The translations under genes were made by a program, and so were the position numbers. Source: Notamacropus eugenii (Eukaryota; Chordata; Mammalia; Diprotodontia; Macropodidae). From it: 64,000 bases of DNA. Every line of letters begins with the position of its first letter. Position 1 is the first letter of the stretch. The notes under the pieces are model-generated. The model saw only the letters and a list, made by a program, of their open reading frames with translations, was not told the DNA's origin and ran no database searches. The stretch lies in assembly GCF_028372415.1 (NCBI RefSeq), contig NC_092875.1:351188225-351252224 (forward strand), read 5' to 3'. This document shows, piece by piece, positions 10,395-22,039 of this stretch.

Positions 10395-12560
10395 GAAGTG
10401 AGAGAGAAAAAATTCAAATTTCAAGGAACTACAGTCACAATCACACAGGTTCTGGCAGCTTCTACGTTAAGAGATTAGAGGGATTGGAATATGATATTCC
10501 ATAAGACAAAGGAGCTTGGACTACAACCAAAGATCAATTACCCAGAAAAACTGAGCATAGTCTTTCAGGTAAGGAGAGGGATATTCAGTGAAATAAGGAA
10601 TTTTCAGACCTTCCTGATGAAAAGGTCAGAGCTCAATAGAAAATTTGATCTTCATGTACAAGACTCGAGAGGTATAAAAAGATAAACAGGGGTAAAAGGA
10701 AAAAAAAAACTTTTTATATTATATGGGCAAACTATTTAAATCCCTATATGAGCGAATCATACTTGTTAATCTTGAGAATTGTATAGTTTTATGACATTTA
10801 AAATGCATATACAAAGATAGAGATAGATATTATAGTTAATATAAATTAACTGATGTGATGATAAAAAAAACCTAATAAAGTGGGGGGAAAGGAGAAGAGG
10901 AAATGAGGGGGTAGAAAAGGGTAAATAAATTACATCACACGAAGAGGCAGAAAAACATTATAGTAGAGTGAAAGAAGTGAGGGAGATAAGCATTGTTTGA
11001 GCTTTACTCTCATCAGATTTGGTTCAAGGAGGAATAACACTCTAGTAAGCAAAGAAATCTAACTTGCCAGGCAGGCAGTAGGAGGGGAAAGGGGAAAGAA
11101 AAGGGAAGGCATGATTAGAAGTCAGGGAAGAAGTATTAAGGGAAAAGGGAGAGGGGCTGAGAGAAAGGAGGGAAGATTGAGGGAGGCTGCACTCAAAAGT
11201 AAAACTCTTTTGAGGAGGGGAAAGGAGAAGGGAGAAATAAAAGCATAAACGAAGGAGGGGGGAATAGGATGAAGAGAAAGGCACAGATAGTAATCATAAC
11301 TGTGAATGGGATGAACTCTCCCGTAAAACAGAGGAGGATAGGAGAATGGATTAAAAATCATAATCCTACAACATGTTGTTTATAAAAAACACATCTGAAA
11401 CGGAGATAAACACAGAGTAAAAGTAAAATTCTGGAGCAGAATATATTATGCTTCAGCTGAAGATAAAAAAAAAGAGCAGAGGTAGCAATCCTAATCTCAG
11501 ACAAAGAAAGGAAGCACAAAACAATCTAATTAAAAGAGATAAGGAAGGAAATTATATCCTGCTGAAAGGCACAATAGACAATGAAGTAATATCATTACAA
11601 AATGTATATGCAGCAAGTGGTACAGCATTCAGATTCTTAGAGGAGAAGTTAAGGGAATTACAAGATAAAAGAGACAAAAAAACTATACTACTGGGCGACC
11701 TCATCCTCCCCCTCTCTGCACTTGATAAATCTAACTTCAAAACAAACCAGAAAGAAGTTAAGGAGGTGAAGAGAATTCTAGAAATTCAGATATGATAGAC
11801 CTCTGGAGAAAACTGAATGGGGATAGAAAGAAATGTACCTTTTTCTCAGTGGTACATGGCACATACACAAAATTTGACCGTGTGCTAGGGCATAGAAACC
11901 TCACAATCCAATGCAGAAAGACAGAAATAGTCAGGGTATCCTTTTCAGATCATGATACAATTAAAAATTATATATAATAGAGGGCCATGGAAAGATAGAC
12001 CAAAAATTAATTGGAAACTAAATAATCTAATCCTAAAGAATGAGTGGGTGAAGCAACAACTCATAGAAACAATCAATAACTTCATTCAAGAGAATGACAA
12101 TAATGAGACAACCTACCAAAACTTGTGGAATACAGTAAAGGCAGTTCTTTGAAAAAGTTTTATATCTCTGGATGCTTAAATGAATAAAATAGAGAAAAGG
12201 AGATCAATGAATTGGGCATGTAACTGGAAAAGCTAGATAAAGAACAAATTGAAAATCCCCAATTAAATATCATATTAGAGATACTGAAAACCAAAGGAGA
12301 GACTAATAAAACTGAAATTAAGAAAACTATTGAATTAATAAGTAAAACTAAGAAGAGGTTTTATGAAAAAAAAACAATAAAATTGATAAAACTTTGGTCA
12401 ATCTGATTTTTAAGAAAAGACATAAAAAAACCAAATTAGCAATATCAAGAATGAAAAGGATGAATTCACTTCCAGTGAAGAGAAAACTAAAACAATAATT
12501 AGAAATTATTTTGTCCAACTGTTCCCACATAAATTTGACAATCTTAGTGAAATGTATGAA
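10395..12560 (+). mobile_element. L1 LINE, left part: end of ORF1, inter-ORF spacer, start of ORF2
   Basis: A 5'-truncated L1. ORF1 C-terminal sequence lies at about 10440-10680 (frame with ELGLQPKINYPEKLSIVF). A purine-rich spacer follows (10690-11280), then ORF2: the endonuclease region from about 11285 (VTVNGMNSPVKQ-like) and onward to 'aatcttagtgaaatgtatgaa' at 12560. All frames carry stops and shifts. The element is cut at 12560 by ERV-A and resumes at 20180, but the reverse-transcriptase core of ORF2 is missing between the two parts. The spacer is homologous to the 3' region of the HAL1 copies. Confidence 0.8.
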
Positions 12561-12927
12561 TGCCAGCAACTGGTGGATTGGAGGTGCAGCAGTGATAGAA
12601 AAGAAAGAGACAACAGCAACAGGGGCTAGGAAAGCCTGTACCATCTGTATATGACTGGTTTATTGATCTGAGGATCAAGATTTATATACTCTCTTAAGCA
12701 AGCAAGCAGGGTTATTCCTATGAGAACATTTTTAGTTTATATCTTTCACTTCCTTATCTTAGTTCCTTCTGTGTAACAACCTCGGGGTACACAGTCAGGG
12801 TGAGGATGATCTCCTCCTTGCTTATCAGGAGTGGAATGGTGAGCCAGTCCTAAGAGCATCAGTCTTTATGCTAGTACAAATCTCAAGTACCTCACATTCC
12901 AGATTCCATTAGTACTGGCCCTCTACA
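12561..12927 (-). repeat. 3' LTR of ERV-A
   Basis: A 367-bp LTR which on the minus strand begins TGTAGAGG and ends GGCA. It has a TATA-like box (tttatata at 12681-12688, read on minus) and an AATAAA signal (reverse complement at 12659-12664), giving a U3-R-U5 order. The other LTR is about 90 percent alike by eye, with scattered substitutions and small indels. Confidence 0.87.
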
Positions 12928-12943
12928 TCTCCCCCTTTTTTTC
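12928..12943 (-). promoter_or_regulatory. Polypurine tract of ERV-A
   Basis: The minus strand reads aaaaaaagggggaga directly before the TG of the 3' LTR. This is the expected plus-strand primer site of a retrovirus. Confidence 0.82.
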
Positions 12944-13019
12944 TTTGCAAGTAATTTTAGTCCATGTAGGTCTGTGCCAATCTTGACAAGAAATTGATGT
13001 AGCTTGACAAGATTTTTAA

Positions 13020-15094
13020 AGAGAAATGAGATTTTAGAATTGGGGTTGGGGCCCAAGTACATGCACCCAGGCACCTCATGATTCCCCCCCTTAAACAGAT
13101 AGGACTCAGAATCCTTTGGGTTAAGGGATGAAAGTCTTGGCTTCTGAAACTGCTTCCTGATGAGATTGAACATAGAACTGTCCCTGCCTCAAAGGGTCCC
13201 GACATTGGAGGGGTTGGGTCTTTAGTCAGTAGCAGGAACGTGGTTAATACCAGGTCTAGACAGTGATATGTAATGGTCTCAGACAGTGAGGATGGTACAC
13301 AGCCTGAGCTATCATCTGCAAGTAGAGGGTACTAAATCTGAAAGACACAAATATGGCACAGAGATTAAACAAACAAGGACCAAAAAAATAACCAGAAGGG
13401 TTTAAATATGGGTTCGTATTCTTTAGGTAGGGCCATCTCAAATTTGATTGGGCTATTAACTATCAAATCAAGTTATATCATTTTTCTTCCTTCTGAAAAT
13501 ACTTTCCCACACTCTCTCAACATAATTAAACCATCTGAGACTGATATAAGCGTACCCAGAGTAACTATCTAGGAATAGGAGGGGCTTGGATGACCTCCAT
13601 TTGTCCCAAACCTTCTTATCTGCTTTCCATATCTTTGATCAAACTTTTGTTTATCTTTCAAAATCTCTTGAACCCATTATTCAGACTGCTTCCCTTTCCT
13701 TTATATTTCTACCATAGACAAGATAGCTCACAAGTTATTACTCTTCACTAGCATAGCTGTATTGTCTTAAACAAAAGAGGTTTCTAACTTGAACCTCACA
13801 ACTGAATAGATGTTCATGGTTGCTTCACAGGCTTTTTTATCCTTCTCTGATTATATTCATTCTGGAAGAAAAACTTTAGAAATTAAGTTATTTATAAGTT
13901 CAAACATTAATTTTAACTCTTGCTTAGGCCATGGAATGACTACAAATTCAGATTAAAACAGCAATATCTTTTCTGCTTTATATATCATTACATGTTAATT
14001 TATCTTGAAAATGAAAATTTAGTAGACTTTACCCCCCTTTTTTTGAAAAATATTTTTTCTAAAAATATTTCTTTGTCCTTTAAAACAGTTTAAAATTTAT
14101 CCTGATGTTAAAAGAGTTACTAAACTTTTATAAAGAAAATTAGTTGAAACCTTTTAAAATGATAGTTCTCTTATTATTTTAAAGGAAAAACAAAACTTTC
14201 AAATTGAAGTTCATTAAAGCTGAGTTGTTATAAAAATATGCTTAAGTAATATGAATTCCCAAAGTATTAGAATAAACCAAGTTCTTAATTATTACATAAT
14301 TCCTACATATCACAAAATGCTTTAGTCAAAAAGGTACAATGGAATCTCACATTGGTAACAGCAAGAGACTGATTATAGAAAAACACTACTGCTTTTAAAA
14401 TCCTTTTAAACAATGGGGACAGCTTATGGTGAGTCTTAAGTAGTTTGCATAAATTTATGAACATGTTCTAATTTCAGATAAAAATAATATTAGATTTCCG
14501 AGTAAGATTAAACAAAAGGGCTTACATGTTTTGCTGCTCACTTGTTATTGATCATAGAAATTTGATATAGAAGGAAAAAGTAGGGACATGTGACATAGCA
14601 AATATGGCAGAATAAAACATTCTTGAATCTGTTTGAATTCAGATAAGAGTAAATTCTCCAATCATGCAGTGTCTGCTTCGTAGCCAGACTCAGGAATAGT
14701 CAGGTGGGAAACATTCCTTTTTAAAGGAACACAATGGGGAAACTGATCAGGAGGATGCCATCCTAGATTGAGTCTAGAATTGTTCCCTCAGTGTTTCCTT
14801 TCCAGATACACACTTCACCTGTTAACAGTACAGGATCACATTCCCTCTGAGTAGCTTATGATATTTCTTTCAGATACTGATTTAATGCAAACAGCTATAC
14901 CTAAATTCAAACTCACAAATTGTTACGAATGCTTTTACCTTAAACGGCAAATTTCACTAATAAAAACTTAGAGCCAGATGCAGTTATTTCTATTCTCATG
15001 AAGTTGCAACAAGCAATAAAGATTTGCCAGGATTTACATACATAAGGGATTCCATTTTAAATCTTTCCTTCTCAAATTTAAAATTGTCCTGATG
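13020..15094 (-). mobile_element. ERV-A interior, 3' half
   Basis: No retroviral frame is recognisable; short ORFs at 12892-13441 have no domain. About 13020-13440 aligns loosely with ERV-B 22040-22340 (shared 'atctgcaagtagaggg' and 'acacaaatatggca' type blocks). From 13450 to 15090 it is AT-rich and unassigned. Confidence 0.5.
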
Positions 15095-15107
15095 TAAAAG
15101 CCAATTG
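15095..15107. repeat. Target-site duplication of HAL1-2, left copy
   Basis: taaaagccaattg here matches taaaagtcaattg at 18503-18515, with one transition. The pair encloses HAL1-2 together with the L1 3' piece at 15115-15583. Confidence 0.75.
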
Positions 15108-15114
15108 TTTTTTT

Positions 15115-15583
15115 TCCTTTCCAGCTCTCTTTTATTCTCACACTTAATAGTGTTTTTTTCCAATTACATGTAAATATAGTTTTCAACATTTGCTTTTTAA
15201 TATTTTGAGATCCAAATGTTTTTCCCTCCCTTCCCACCTCCTCAATATAGATTATACTTATCTTATTAATTATTAATATTAATCATATCAATATTTCCAA
15301 ATGAGTCATATTATGAGAGAAGAATCAGAACAAAAGGGAAAAACATGAGAAAAAATACAAAAATGAAAATAGTCTGCTTTGATTTGCATTCATATTCCAT
15401 CAGTTCTCTCTCTGGATATGGATAGTATTTTGAATCATGGATTCTTTTGGAATTGTCTTGGATCATTGTATTGCTGAGAAGAGCTAAGTCACTCAAAGTT
15501 GATCATCACAAAATGTTGCTGTTACTGTGCAGTTATTCTGCTGGTTCTGCTTACTTCATTCAGCATCAGTTCATGTAAATCTT
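15115..15583 (-). mobile_element. L1 3' end between HAL1-2 and its TSD
   Basis: The minus strand reads 'catgaactgatgctgaatga', 'gtaagcagaaccagcagaat' and later 'atttacatgtaattgg', which is the L1 3' UTR down to its terminus. Its position inside the HAL1-2 duplications suggests either a 3' transduction or a later insertion into the HAL1 tail. Confidence 0.65.
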
Positions 15584-16436
15584 TTTTTTGTATTTAAATT
15601 TATTTATTTAAGTTTTCAACAGTAATTTCCACAAAATTTTGGGCTCCAAATTTTCTCCCCATTTCTACCCTCCCCCCACCAAAACATGCCAAGCATTCTA
15701 ATTACGCCTATCACCAATCTGCCCTCCCTTCTAATATTCCTCCCTTCCTTTATTCCCATCTTCTCTTTTTTCCTGTCGGGCAAGATAACTTTCTATACCC
15801 CATTACCTGTATTTCTTATTTCCTAGTTGTATGCAAGAACAATACTCAACAGTTGTTCCTAAAACTTTGAGTTCCAACTTCTCTTCCTCCCTCCCTCCCC
15901 ACCTATCCCCATTGGGAAGGCAAGCAATTCAATATAGGCCATATCTGTGTAGTTTTGCAAATGACTTCCACAATAGTCATGTTGTGTAAGACTAACTATA
16001 TTTCCATCCATCCTATCCTGCCCCCCATTTCTTCTATTCTCTTTTGATCCTGTCCCTCCCCAAGAGTGTTGACTTCTAATTGCTCCCTCCTCCCATTGCC
16101 CTCCCTTCCCTCATCCCCCCCACCCTGCTTATCCCCTTCTCCCCCACTTTCCTATATTGTAAGATAGGTTTTCATACCAAAATGAATGTGCATTTTATTA
16201 CTTCCTTTAGTCGAATGTGATGAGAGTAAGCTTCATGTTTTTTTCTCACCTCCCCCCTTTTTCCCTCCACCAAAAGATCTTTTACTCTTTATCTTTATCT
16301 TTTATCTCTTTCACGAGAGATAATTTGCCCCATTCCATTTATCCCCCTCTCCTCCCACTATATCTCTCTCACCTCTTAATTCCAATTTTTTTAAGATATG
16401 ACCCCATCCTATTCAATTCACCCTGTGTTCTCTGTT

Positions 16437-16500
16437 TCTCTGTATGTGAGTGTGTCTGTGAGAGTGTGTGTGTATGTGTGTGTGTGTGTGTGTGTGTGTA
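16437..16500 (-). repeat. (TG/CA)n microsatellite of HAL1-2
   Basis: A long run, interrupted at first, at the position where every HAL1 copy has a CA repeat. The Cys/Val-rich and His/Thr-rich ORFs over it are translation artefacts. Confidence 0.87.
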
Positions 16501-16624
16501 ATCCCACCAACTACCCAGACACTGAAAAAAGTTTCAAGAGTTACAAATATTGTCTTTCCATGTAGGAATGCAAATAATTCAACCTTAGTAAGTCCCTTAT
16601 GATCTCTCCTTGCCATTTACCTTT

Positions 16625-17723
16625 TCATGCCTCTCCCAACTCCTGTGTTTGAAAGTCAAATCCTCTCCCCAGTTCTGGGCCTTCCATCAAGAATTCCCAA
16701 AAGTCCTCCACTTCACCAAAAGACCATTTCTTCCCCTGAAGTACTACACCCAGTTTTGCTAGGTAGGTGACTCCTGGTCCCAGTCCTAGTTCCTTTGACC
16801 TCTGGAACATCACACTCCACACCCTTCGATCTCCCAAGGCAGAAGCCACCAGATCCTATGCCATCCCGACTGCACTTCCACAATACTCAAACTGCTTCCC
16901 TCTACCTGCCTGCAATACTCTCTCCCCGACCCAGGAACTCTGGAATTTGGCCACAATGTTCTTAGGATTTTCTTCCTTTGGATCTCTTTTAGGAGGTGAT
17001 TGGTGGATTCCTTCAATATTCATTCTGCCCTTCAGCTCTAGACAGCTTTCCCTGACAATCCCACAAAAGATGATGTCTAGGCTCCTTCCTTGATCATGAT
17101 TTTCAGGTAGTCCCATAATTTCTAAATTGTCTCTCCTGGATCCACCCTCCAGGTCAGTTGCTCCTCCAATGAGATACCTCACACTATCTTCCATTTTGTC
17201 ATTCTTTCGGTTTTATGATTTCTTGTTTTCTCATAAAGTCATTAGCCTCCATCTGTTCCATTCCAATTTTTAAAGAACTATTTTTTTCAGTGAGCTTTTC
17301 AACCTCCTTTTCCATTTAGTCAACTCTGCTTCCCAAAGCATTCTTCTCCTCATTGGCCCCTTGAACTTCCCCTGCTAATTGAGTTATCCTATTTTTAAAG
17401 GTGTTATTTTCTTTAGCAATTTTTTGGGTCTCCTTTAGCAAGGTGTTGACCTGCTTTTCATGCTTTTCTTGTATCTCTCTCATTTCTCTTCCCAATCCTT
17501 CCTCCACTTCTCTTGCCTGATTTTCAAAGTCCCTCTTGAGCTCCTTGATGGCCTGAAACCATTGAATATTTATTTTGGGTATTTGGGATACAGAAGCCTT
17601 GGCTTTTATGTCTTTCCCTGATGGTAAGCTTTGTTATTCCTCATCCAAAAGGATGGGAGAAGATACCTGTTCACCAAGAAAATAAGCTTCTACAGTCTTA
17701 TTTTTTTCCCTTTTTTTGGGCAT
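16625..17723 (-). pseudogene. HAL1-2 ORF1 remnant
   Basis: The ATG (reverse complement of cat at 17721-17723) is at the same place as in HAL1-1. Recognisable pieces are a coiled-coil stretch (17507-17316, EEGLGREMREIQEKHEKQV), the RRM part with GGSRRDNLEIMGLPENHDQ (17194-16856), and the C-terminal domain with SKELGLGPGVTYLAKL (16849-16625). Several frameshifts and stops separate them. Many arginine and lysine codons have become glycine, as expected from old base changes. It is not functional. Confidence 0.82.
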
Positions 17724-18502
17724 TTTCCCAACCCGTTACTTGACTTTTGGGTCCTTTATCTAGAGTAGGGTATACTCTGGGAATCTGTAAGATCTCAGTT
17801 CCTCCAAGGTGGCACAATCAAGCGTGTACACTGGTCTGGGAGTCGGAAGAGATTTTTGTGCCCAGAATCTTAGCAGTTTCCTCTCCACAACCACCTGGCC
17901 TCCGGTTCAGTCAAGCCAGCACTGGGGACAGAGAGTCAGATAAGTTGCATGGGCAGGGCCACCATTCAATGTGAGAAAAAGATCAGCTGCCTCAGGGCCT
18001 CTACCCAGGGCTGAGGTAAGGATCAGCTCCTCAGTGCCCCCAGGGGTTTTACAATCCAACAATGGATGTGGCACTGCTGTGGGAACTGCTGCTGCCTACC
18101 CAATGTGGCCTCTGTGGGCTCTGCCTGAGACCGGAGCTATGGGAAGGCCCTTCTCCCTTCCCGGCCAGCTGAAAAAACCCTGTCACTGATCTTTGGTGCC
18201 TGTGGGTTAAGGGATCTGTGAACCGCTGATACTGGGACTGGAGATTCCACCCCTGAGGGCTGTTTGCGAGCCATGTACCACGTGGCCAAGGCTGGGCTGG
18301 GCTCCACTCCACGTTTGATGCAACAGATGTTTCCCATGGGCCTTTCAGCTCATCCTGGGCTGGAAATCTCCTCCACTCTGTTCTTCTCCACTTCTTCTGC
18401 TCCAAAATTAGTTGAGAGTCCCTCTCTACAGGTATTTTATGGGCTGTGTGGGGAGATCCAGCGTATGTATGTCTTTCTACTCTGCCATCTTGGCTCTGCC
18501 CA

Positions 18503-18515
18503 TAAAAGTCAATTG
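18503..18515. repeat. Target-site duplication of HAL1-2, right copy
   Basis: taaaagtcaattg, one transition from the left copy at 15095-15107. It abuts the 5' end of HAL1-2. Confidence 0.75.
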
Positions 18516-19803
18516 CTAAAAATCCTTTCTATCTATTACAACTTCTGAGCAAGTTATATACATTGTTTAGAATTCACATAAGCCAAACAAGTTTCTTTCC
18601 TAGGGCTTGCCCACATGGATGGTTTCCAGGGGCCTTAGCAGTTTTACAAGATAGAGGGAATTGGCATCGACCCCATGCCTGCCAACACCCAAACATACAA
18701 GAGGACTGTTCTGAATGGACAGAACCAATCTAAATAAAGTTTTCACTCAATTCCTCTCTTTCCACACACAGTAATCAATTAATAATTTTAGATTTAGCAT
18801 TAAAACAGCAGCTCCAAATAACTTAGTTAACAATCTTACAACTTTTATAAATGATAGCCAAATTGTTTTAACTTCTTTAATACTCAAAGGTGAAAAAACC
18901 TTGTTTTCTAAATGGCAATTAAAAAATATAATACAAGGTTAGCAGGACTGATAAAATTTAAAGTAACATAACTGGTTTTACACAATTTTCTCAACATCTT
19001 TTAGTTTCAACAGGATTCAGATTAAAAATTACTTTCTCTAACATCATTTCTGGATTATAGTGATCACTCAATTTTTACAATATAAGAGAATTTTCCGATT
19101 AGGAGTGACATGTTTCCCTTAAAATATGACAGGAATAACCACTTTTTGGTTATTTGCCATTATACAAAAACTTTTCTCTTTCAGGAGAGGCATGAGATAA
19201 AGAAAATGCTAGTCAGTCTGCCTCTCTGATATGAGGGAAAAGTTTCCCCAATTTCTTCTTGTCTTTCTCCCCACTTTTACAACCTGACCAGAGTTAGAAG
19301 GTAGAGAGAGAATTTTACCAACAACTTTGAACAATTTCCAAAACTTTTATGCTTTCCTTAAACTCTGTACCCATGTTGTTGTCCTAGTGGGCTTTGATTA
19401 AAGCCTCTTTATAACTGCACATACGTTATTTCTTTCTGTTTCTGATTTGAAACTGCCTTTAGCAATCATATAAACTAAATAATATAAGATTTGTTTTCTC
19501 TCTTTCTCTTTCTCCCATCCTCCTCTCTTATGCTGCAGCAATCAGAAAGAGGGGAAGAGGGGGGAGGGAAAGAGATAACTGCATTCCAAAGTCCACCTGC
19601 AGTGGAGCTGGCTGCATTAATCACACAAACACATAGAGGCAGAACACATATACAGACAATGAAAAGAAGAATCCAAAAACTGAGAAAAGATAATGATGGG
19701 AAAGTAATCCCCCCAGAGATCCTAGTTATTCACCAAAATTTCCCAGACTTTCCAAATTCTGTGTGTGCAATCAGTCAGGGCTGCTGCTCCACCTTCACTT
19801 CAG
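18516..19803 (-). mobile_element. ERV-A interior, 5' half (leader and decayed gag region)
   Basis: Runs from the HAL1-2 insertion to the primer-binding site. No gag motif is visible. The 132-codon plus-strand ORF at 19491-19889 crosses the leader and the LTR edge and is antisense to the element, so it is rejected as a gene. Confidence 0.55.
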
Positions 19804-19821
19804 GTTCCTGTTCGGGCACCA
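19804..19821 (-). promoter_or_regulatory. Primer-binding site of ERV-A, tRNA-Lys type
   Basis: The minus strand reads tggtgcccgaacaggaac, two bases after the LTR end. It matches the tRNA-Lys(UUU) primer site at 16 of 18 positions. Confidence 0.78.
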
Positions 19822-19823
19822 AT

Positions 19824-20179
19824 TGCCAGCAACTGGTGGATCAGAGGTGTGCCAGTGATAGAAAAGAAAGAGATAGCAGCGGGGGCTAGGTGAGACTGTA
19901 CCATCTGTACATGACTGATTTATTGATCTGAGGGTCAAGATTTATATACTCTCTTAAGCAAGCAATCTGGGTTATTCCCATGAGAACAATTTTAGTTTAT
20001 ATCTTTACTTCCTTATCGTAGTTCCTTCTGAGTAACAACCCCAGGGAGTGCAGTCAAGGTCAGGATGATCTCTTCCTTGCTTATCAGGAGTGGAATGGTG
20101 AGCCAATCTTGAGAACATCAGCCTTTGTGCAAGTACAGGTCTCAAGTACCTCACATTCCAGACTCCACCAATACTAGCC
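19824..20179 (-). repeat. 5' LTR of ERV-A, outer end lost
   Basis: Aligns with the left LTR from the CA end to 'tactagcc'. The first 11 or so bases on its outer side (up to TGTAGAG) are missing. The TATA box is at 19941-19948 and AATAAA at 19919-19924, both read on minus. The abrupt change to L1 sequence at 20180, with no TSD partner for 12556-12560, points to a deletion across this junction. Confidence 0.84.
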
Positions 20180-21735
20180 AGAATATCAAGGGAATTAATG
20201 AAAAGAAATGCCAGGGAAGGTAACCTAGCCATACTAGATCTTAAATTGTATTATAAAGCATCAATCATCAAAACCACTTGATACTAAGAAATAGAGGGGT
20301 AGATCAGTGGAATATGCTGGGTACACATGACACAGTAGTCAATGACTATAGCAGTCTATTATTTTCTAAAACCAAGAACCCCAACTTCTAGAATAAGAGC
20401 TCACTGTTTGACAAAAACTTCTGGGAAAATTGGAAAATAATATGCCAGAAACTGACACCATATACCAGAATAAAGTCCAAATAAGTACACAATCTAGGTG
20501 TAAAGGCTGATGCTTTAAACAAATTAGAGGAGGAAGGAATAATTTATTTTTCAGATTTATGGAGAATTCACAACTTTGTGATCAAACAAGAGATAGAAAA
20601 TATTAGGTAATGCAAAATGGATAATTTTGATTACATTAAATTGTAAGTTTTTGCACAAACAGAGCCACTGCATGCAAGATGAGGAGGGAAACGGAAAAGT
20701 GGGAAAAGGCCTCATTTCTAAAATATGTAGAGAACTGAGTTAAATTTACAAGAATACAAGTCATTCCCCAATTGATAAATGGTCAAAGGATTTGAACAGG
20801 TAGTTTCACAGTAGGAAATTAAAGCTGTCTACAGTCATTTGAAAAATGCTCTAAATTACTTGATAAAAAACAAGCAAATCAAAAGAACTCTGAGGTACCA
20901 CATCACACCTATTAGATTGGCTAACATGACAAAACAGGAAAAAATGACAAATACTGGAGAAGATTTGGGAGAGTTGTTACACTAATTCATTGTTGGTGGA
21001 CCTGTGAGCTGGTTTAACCATTCTGGAGAGCAATTTGGAACTATGCACAAAGGGTTATAAAAATGTGCTTACCCTTTGACCCAGCAATACTGCTTCTAGG
21101 CTTGCATCCCACAGAGATCATAAAAACAGAAGGACCCACATGTAAAAAAAAAATATTAATAGCAGCTTTTATTGTGGTGTCCAAGAACTGGAAATAGAGG
21201 GAATGTCCATGAATTGGAGAATGGCTGAGCAAATGTATATGAATGTAATGGAATAGTATTTTGCTATAAGAAATGACAAACAGATGAACTTTAGAAATAC
21301 CTGGATAGACTGATATGAACTGATGCTGGTTGAAGTAAGCAGGACTAGGAGAACCTTATACACAGTATGTGAGGACTGTTTTTGATAGACTAACTCCTTC
21401 ACGGCAATGTAAGTACTTAAATATTTTCAAAGGACTCATGATGCAAAATGCCATCCACATTCAGAGAAAGAACTATGGAGTTGGAAGATAGAATGTAGTA
21501 GACTATTTTCTCTTTTGTTTTGTTTGGTTTTGTCTAATTTTACTCATGCTTTCTCTTACTCATTTTAATTCTTCTATGCAACATGACTAATGTGAAAATG
21601 TGTTTAATAAGAATGTATGTGTAGAGCCCATATAAAATTGCATGCTGTCTTGGGAGGGAGGGGGAGAAAATTTAAAACTGATGAAAGTGATTATTGAAAA
21701 CTGAAAACAATTAAATAAAGATATTTAGAGGGAAA
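20180..21735 (+). mobile_element. L1 LINE, right part: end of ORF2 and 3' UTR
   Basis: The frame at the start reads ARISRELMKRNAREGNLAI-like, the ORF2 block just after the reverse-transcriptase domain. It continues through 'ggaaaataatatgccagaaa', 'cccagcaatactgcttctag' and the 3' UTR to an A-rich end near 21735. With 10395-12560 it forms one L1 copy that lost about the middle of ORF2 and was split by ERV-A. Two independent L1 fragments remain possible. Confidence 0.8.
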
Positions 21736-21760
21736 AAATAAACCACCTACTCCCCCAAAA

Positions 21761-21798
21761 TGAATGAGAAAGATCTTCTTATTTAAATTACCATTACA
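21761..21798 (-). repeat. Truncated 3' LTR of ERV-B
   Basis: 38 bp matching the U3 start of the 5' LTR (26791-26830), for example 'atttaaattaccattaca' against 'atttaaattacccattaca'. The rest of the LTR is missing. Confidence 0.7.
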
Positions 21799-22039
21799 TT
21801 CAGTCCCAAGACCCTTCATATACATTGCAAAGGTCGGTGGGGCAACTGGTATCAACAGAAAATAGGTAAAAGAAAATAAGCATATAAAATGATATTTTAG
21901 GCAACTGATGTCAATAGAACTTTACAACACTATAACAGGCATCACACAAAATAAGCACATAAAACAATTTCTTAGGGTGGGGTTTGAGCAAAAGTACCCA
22001 TTCATTTCTTCCTGGAATGAATGGGGCCTAAAATCTTAG

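Larger units (their letters stand above)
15109..18502 (-). mobile_element. HAL1-2, half-L1 retrotransposon with an attached L1 3' end
   Basis: On the minus strand the element starts near 18502 with GGCAGAGCCAAGATGG and has a 5' UTR to about 17724. A decayed ORF1 (17723-16625) follows, then the purine-rich 3' region with a long GT/CA run (16440-16499) and an A-rich end near 15585. About 470 bp of L1 3' end then follow (15115-15583), with a final A run next to the TSD. The CpG-poor 5' UTR and many ORF1 lesions mark it as older than HAL1-1 and HAL1-3. It lies inside ERV-A, so it inserted after ERV-A. Confidence 0.87.
12561..20179 (-). mobile_element. ERV-A, LTR retrovirus with both LTRs, split by HAL1-2
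   Basis: Two direct LTR copies (12561-12927 and 19824-20179) enclose an interior that reads on the minus strand. A primer-binding site follows the right LTR and a polypurine tract precedes the left LTR. Without HAL1-2 the interior is only about 3.5 kb. I find no gag, pro, pol or env frame in it, so it is either a non-autonomous element or badly decayed. The part next to the 3' LTR (13020-13440) resembles the post-pol region of ERV-B (22040-22340). The element inserted into a sense-strand L1. Confidence 0.85.

Noticed and set aside
11042..11361. Ser/Pro/Leu-rich minus-strand ORFs
   Set aside because: Antisense of the purine-rich L1 spacer between ORF1 and ORF2.
16217..16616. Cys/Val-rich and Thr/His-rich ORFs
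   Set aside because: Translation of a CA/GT microsatellite and purine-rich HAL1 3' sequence.
19491..19889. 132-codon ORF at the ERV-A edge
   Set aside because: It is antisense to the provirus and crosses leader, primer site and LTR. No domain is visible.
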